From Pontibacter ummariensis (GTDB lineage: Bacteria > Bacteroidota > Bacteroidia > Cytophagales > Hymenobacteraceae), in NCBI RefSeq assembly GCF_900188175.1, contig NZ_FZOQ01000003.1:62001-126000 (forward strand): a DNA stretch of 64,000 bases. Direction: 5' to 3'. The position numbers and the translations under genes are program-made. The notes beneath the pieces were generated by a model. It was not told where the DNA came from and searched no databases. It saw nothing but the letters and a program-made list of their open reading frames with translations. Shown here in pieces: positions 60,792 to 64,000 of the stretch. Position 1 is the first letter of the stretch. Each line of letters opens with the position of its first letter.

Positions 60792-61595
60792 TTAAGTCTG
60801 AGTTGGTTTCCAGTGTTCCTTGATCACCTCCTGCATCTCGGCGTGTACGTGGCCATTGCTGGCCACTATTTCCCGGCCAAAAAGGTAGTCCCCTTCTTCG
60901 GTAAACTTGCTTAGCTTGCCGCCCGCCTCCAGCACAATAAGGGCTCCGGCAGCTACATCCCAGGGATTTAGATTGTATTCAAAGAAACCTTCGAAATGGC
61001 CCGTGGCCACATACACCAGGTCCATGGCGGCAGAGCCTAGGCGGCGTATGCCATGCGATTTAGCCATAAAAGACCCTAGTACCTGCAGGTATTGTTGGGT
61101 AAGGCCGAAGTCATAATAAGGGAAGCCCGTGGCAATCAGGGAATCTTTAAGGGCAGGGGCATCGGACACTTTAATGGGCGTATCGTTACAGAAGGCTCCT
61201 CCCCCTTTATAAGCCCAGAAGCAATTGTCATGGTTAGGGTCATACACCGCGCCTGCGATCAGTTCCTCCTTATCTATTAAGGCTACGCTTACGCAGTAAA
61301 CAGGTACACCGTGAGTAAAGTTGGTAGTGCCGTCCAAGGGGTCGATGATCCAGTTATAACGCTCTCCTTTGGTGGTGTCAGTTCCCTCTTCAGTAACAAA
61401 GCCGGCCTCAGGCAGGAGCTTCCGCAAGCCTTCTACTAACTGCTTTTCGGCCTCTTTGTCTACGTAAGACACGAGGTCGTTAAAGCCTTTCATCTCTATC
61501 TTCGATCGGTCAAAGTTCTCTCCTTCGCGCTTGATAAAGGCACCTGCGCGGCGGGCAACGGTGTTTAAGTCTTGTGATAACTGCTTTAGATTCAT
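60792..61595 (-). CDS. Inositol monophosphatase family protein
   Basis: A 267-residue soluble Mg2+-dependent phosphatase of the SuhB type. The metal-binding motifs are visible: TEEGTD, WIIDPLDGTTNF (about 82-93) and NPWDVAAGALIVLEAGG (about 212-228). The first motif reads EEGTD in place of EExx, which is normal. The substrate could be inositol phosphate or another sugar phosphate; SuhB proteins also act in rRNA maturation in some bacteria. The ATG overlaps the stop of lnb by 4 nt (ATGA), so they are coupled. It is the third gene of rsmI-lnb-IMPase. Confidence 0.92.
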   Translation of the reverse strand: MNLKQLSQDLNTVARRAGAFIKREGENFDRSKIEMKGFNDLVSYVDKEAEKQLVEGLRKLLPEAGFVTEEGTDTTKGERYNWIIDPLDGTTNFTHGVPVYCVSVALIDKEELIAGAVYDPNHDNCFWAYKGGGAFCNDTPIKVSDAPALKDSLIATGFPYYDFGLTQQYLQVLGSFMAKSHGIRRLGSAAMDLVYVATGHFEGFFEYNLNPWDVAAGALIVLEAGGKLSKFTEEGDYLFGREIVASNGHVHAEMQEVIKEHWKPTQT

Positions 61596-62824
61596 GTTGT
61601 CTTTTGGGTTCTTACTTTAGGAGCCTCCAGAAGGGCTCTTTTCGATGACCATACGGTATACGCAGCTCTAAGGCCAAGGGACAACACGATCGGGAGAAAG
61701 GCCGCATGGAACTCTTGAGGCCACCAGGGCCAGAAAATAACCAAAACAGCTGCCACAACAGCTGTGCCCAGCATGTACTTCTGAACCCAGTCCGGCAGTA
61801 CTTTTCTGCCCAGCAACACAGCCACAAACACGTGTGTCGGTATTGCCCAGAGCAGGTTAAAGTTATAAGCTGTGGCTTGGTGGTCGGTAGCCGCCCACAG
61901 CAGCACCAGCACAATGCCCATCAGTCCTGCTAAAAAGAAGAAGGTCATATCGAACACCCGGCTGCGTGTTTTCTTGAACAGGTCTGCTGCGGTTAGAGCC
62001 AGTACGACAACAAAGAAAGCCCACCATAAAAGCGAGGGCGTGAACCAGCCTGCCTCAAAAGGAATTGGCTCCCGCTCATAGATTACTTTTACTTCCTTTG
62101 TTAAGGGTACCGGTTCCCCGTCCTGCACGATAGTGGCATTGGCAAAACCTTTCGCCAGGTAGTCGGGCAGGAACATGTACTCATAGGGACTTGCCTCCTG
62201 GTCAATTCGGGCGCCAAGCGCGAGGTCGATCCCAAAGTCTCCCCACGGCTGGGGCGGGAGGTAAAAGTCAATCAGGTTGCGGAAAGTCATGTCCTCGTCG
62301 AACTGGCCTATGTTGAAGGCAAGCTTGTTCGGGAAAGTAGCCTCTATGCCATCCCGGATACGGGTAGCACAATTATCGAAAAAGAAATCGTAGAGGTAAA
62401 AGCGGTTGGCGGGCAGGTAATTGTTTGTCAGGAAAGCCCAGTACTGCTGGCGTTGCGCATAGGTCAGGTTCAGCTCCTGCTCGTACACCGAACGGTTATC
62501 GTCTATGTAGCTGTACACGAAGTCGCGGTAGTTGGCTGCTGAGAGCTTGTACTTTAGCTTGCCCCGGGCAAACTTAAGGTAGAAGTTCGGCTCATCGAAG
62601 TCAAAAGTACCGTAATTGAAAACAACGTCCAGACCAGAAACCGGGTCGGTTACGCGTACCGCGCTATGCCCAAAGATAGCGTACAGGTCTTGCCCACTGG
62701 AGCAGGTAAGAAGGCTGATCTTGGCCTCCGGGGAAATTTCCATTCCCTCAAACTGGGCCCAGCCAGGCAGGGTGAAAAGGCTGAGCAGCAGGGCCAGCCC
62801 TATCTTTTTTATATAGTTCTTCAT
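61592..62824 (-). CDS. lnb: DUF4105 membrane protein, candidate lipoprotein N-acyltransferase (Lnb)
   Basis: A 410-residue membrane protein. The signal peptide or first TM is MKNYIKKIGLALLLSLFTLP. Residues 30-180 form the DUF4105 domain, with H53 in YAIFGHSAVRV and C152 in FFFDNCATRIRD, the two residues expected in its active site. Residues 270-400 hold about five TMs. The family (PF13387) was recently linked to the lipoprotein N-acyltransferase Lnb of Bacteroides, which makes triacylated lipoproteins in phyla without Lnt. With LspA in the same window, this would complete lipoprotein maturation. The name is by family; I have not seen a functional test for this branch. It lies 1 nt after rsmI and overlaps the IMPase start. 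Confidence 0.8.
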   Translation of the reverse strand: MKNYIKKIGLALLLSLFTLPGWAQFEGMEISPEAKISLLTCSSGQDLYAIFGHSAVRVTDPVSGLDVVFNYGTFDFDEPNFYLKFARGKLKYKLSAANYRDFVYSYIDDNRSVYEQELNLTYAQRQQYWAFLTNNYLPANRFYLYDFFFDNCATRIRDGIEATFPNKLAFNIGQFDEDMTFRNLIDFYLPPQPWGDFGIDLALGARIDQEASPYEYMFLPDYLAKGFANATIVQDGEPVPLTKEVKVIYEREPIPFEAGWFTPSLLWWAFFVVVLALTAADLFKKTRSRVFDMTFFFLAGLMGIVLVLLWAATDHQATAYNFNLLWAIPTHVFVAVLLGRKVLPDWVQKYMLGTAVVAAVLVIFWPWWPQEFHAAFLPIVLSLGLRAAYTVWSSKRALLEAPKVRTQKTT

Positions 62825-62825
62825 G

Positions 62826-63536
62826 TTAATCTTTATCGGCTTTACCCCCTTTGGGTGCCCCGGACACTACCAGCACAAACTCACCTTTGATGGCTTTGTT
62901 ATTGAAAATCTGGATCAGCTCCTCTAAGGTTCCGTGGATGGTTTCCTCGAACATTTTTGAGATTTCACGTGAAACAGAGGCTTCACGCTCGGCCCCAAAG
63001 TACTCTTTAAACTGGCCCAGCGTTTTGAGCAGGCGATGGGGCGACTCATAAAAAATCATGGTACGCTCCTCCTCTGCCAGGGCCTGCAGGCGTGTCTGGC
63101 GTCCTTTTTTTACAGGCAGGAAGCCCTCAAACGTAAAACGATCGGTGCTGAAGCCAGACTTAACCAGCGCCGGCACAAAAGCCGTTGGCCCTGGCAGGCA
63201 CTCTACCTTGATGCCATTCTTCACGCACTCGCGCACCAGGTAAAATCCGGGGTCAGAAATGCCAGGCGTACCGGCATCCGATACCAGCGCCATGACCTCT
63301 CCTGCCTTCAGGCGGTCAACTAAGTGGGCCGTGGCTTTGTGCTCGTTGTGCAAATGGTGGCTGTGCATGCGCTTCTCTATGCCCAGGTGCTGCAGCAATT
63401 TGCCGCTGGTACGGGTATCCTCCGCCAAAATCACGTCTACCTCCTTCAACACGCGGATCGCGCGTAGGGTAATATCTTCCAGGTTACCAATGGGGGTTGG
63501 CACCAGGTATAAACTCGTCTTGTCCTGTTCCTGCAT
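62826..63536 (-). CDS. rsmI: 16S rRNA (cytidine(1402)-2'-O)-methyltransferase
   Basis: RsmI (YraL) methylates the 2'-OH of C1402 in 16S rRNA. The 236-residue protein opens with LYLVPTPIGNLEDITLRAI and has AEDTRTSGKLLQHLGI, VSDAGTPGISDPGFYLVRE and LPGPTAFVPALVKSGF, all hallmarks of the tetrapyrrole-methylase fold in RsmI. A TATCTTTG element lies 4 nt before the ATG at 63536, so the mRNA may be leaderless. It is the first gene of the rsmI-lnb-IMPase operon; lnb begins 1 nt after its stop. A parS-like 16-mer lies in its coding sequence at 62961-62976. Confidence 0.96.
   Translation of the reverse strand: MQEQDKTSLYLVPTPIGNLEDITLRAIRVLKEVDVILAEDTRTSGKLLQHLGIEKRMHSHHLHNEHKATAHLVDRLKAGEVMALVSDAGTPGISDPGFYLVRECVKNGIKVECLPGPTAFVPALVKSGFSTDRFTFEGFLPVKKGRQTRLQALAEEERTMIFYESPHRLLKTLGQFKEYFGAEREASVSREISKMFEETIHGTLEELIQIFNNKAIKGEFVLVVSGAPKGGKADKD
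62961..62976. promoter_or_regulatory. parS-like site within rsmI
   Basis: GATTTCACGTGAAACA matches the parS consensus TGTTTCACGTGAAACA at 14 of 16 positions; the mismatches are the first two. It is in coding DNA of rsmI, 37 kb from the perfect site. Confidence 0.55.
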
Positions 63537-63540
63537 ACCT

Positions 63541-63548
63541 CAAAGATA
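63541..63548 (-). promoter_or_regulatory. -7 element abutting the rsmI start
   Basis: TATCTTTG on the minus strand, separated from the rsmI ATG only by AGGT. A TTTG lies 15 nt upstream, slightly closer than normal. The same 4-nt spacing is found at glyS. Confidence 0.5.
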
Positions 63549-63653
63549 CTACAATTTATAGTTCAAAGACACGGCCTTGCGCTAGCGTAGAGGTGCCAAC
63601 AGTATAAGCAAAAGGTATGCCCTTTGGCTTACCAACGCCGTATGGCAGCGATA

Positions 63654-63908
63654 TCAGGAGGCAGTTTGCGTTAAGTTGTTGTATATGCTGTCTATCCGTT
63701 TAGCTAGTGCATGGTCCAGGTCCGTTACGGTGTTGTTGGCATCGTGGGTGGTTAGCTCTATGGTTACTTTGTTGTACACGTTGCTCCACCAGGGGTGGTG
63801 GTTCATCTCCTCGGCCACCTCTGCTACCTCGTTCATAAATTGCATGGCCTGCTTAAAGTCTTGAAAGGTAAATGTTCGTTTTAACGTATCGTTTTCGTTC
63901 TGCCACAT
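63654..63908 (-). CDS. phhB: 4a-hydroxytetrahydrobiopterin dehydratase (PCD/DCoH)
   Basis: A small 84-residue protein of the pterin-4a-carbinolamine dehydratase family, which recycles the pterin cofactor of aromatic amino acid hydroxylases. The active-site motif is EEMNHHPWWSNVYNKVTIELTTHDANNTVTDLD, with its His pair, the second His and the final Asp. I used the ATG at 63908 (MWQNENDTLKRTF), because the extra 18 residues from 63962 look hydrophobic and random. No phenylalanine hydroxylase gene is seen in the window. Nothing recognisable follows up to 64000. Confidence 0.9.
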   Translation of the reverse strand: MWQNENDTLKRTFTFQDFKQAMQFMNEVAEVAEEMNHHPWWSNVYNKVTIELTTHDANNTVTDLDHALAKRIDSIYNNLTQTAS

Positions 63909-64000
63909 GGTTTTGAAGTTTGTACACAAATGAAATCCTGTTCTGCTGAATAACAGCAACATGCCATATAGGCTGTCGTATAGTTTAACCTGTTGACTTA

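Overview
The window looks like chromosomal DNA of a Bacteroidota bacterium of the order Cytophagales, most likely Hymenobacteraceae and Pontibacter-like. The evidence is a gliding/type IX secretion lipoprotein (GldJ-type), a PorP/SprF protein, Bacteroidota-specific families (DUF4175, DUF6970, DUF4265, the Lnb/DUF4105 family), an LspA with the insert usual in this phylum, and promoter -7 elements of the form TAnnTTTG. No rRNA, tRNA, CRISPR array, insertion sequence or prophage was found. The genus is an inference from content only.

Layout. 1-16 kb: 5' part of rnr (runs off the left edge), a double-ATPase peptide transporter subunit, a HAD phosphatase, ileS and lspA behind an MMPL/RND exporter, a degraded small-membrane-protein gene, a large MscS channel, glyS, and a PiT-like transporter. 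17-21 kb: a CPA2 antiporter, then about 2 kb without genes. 21-36 kb: an Ig-like lipoprotein, a methyltransferase, mnmG, ybeY, an RsbW-like ATPase, a DUF4175 giant, xth, comF, a decayed esterase, DUF4265, gldJ and porP/sprF, nearly all on the minus strand. 36-47 kb: AsmA-like protein, DinB, DgkA, MsrA and two MsrB, SDR, a subtilase and rlmF. 48-50 kb: an AT-rich TIR-domain gene inserted next to fumC. 52-64 kb: a CHASE/PAS histidine kinase, radA, a baeRF-like protein, a radical SAM enzyme, a small MscS, a 59-residue Cys-rich membrane protein, and the operon rsmI-lnb-IMPase, with a pterin dehydratase at the right end.

The most interesting theme is chromosome replication and segregation. A perfect 16-bp ParB-binding parS palindrome lies in the leader of mnmG, a gene that borders oriC in many bacteria. 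A second, 14/16 parS-like site lies inside rsmI. Two large gene-free tracts (10.2-11.1 kb and 19.2-21.1 kb) carry DnaA-box-like clusters. I infer that the window is at or near the chromosome origin; a genome-wide GC-skew plot would decide. Other points: a standalone TIR/winged-helix defence-type gene bracketed by near-identical terminator hairpins, two genes where a TATCTTTG box sits exactly 4 nt before the start codon (possible leaderless mRNAs), and two clear gene remnants.
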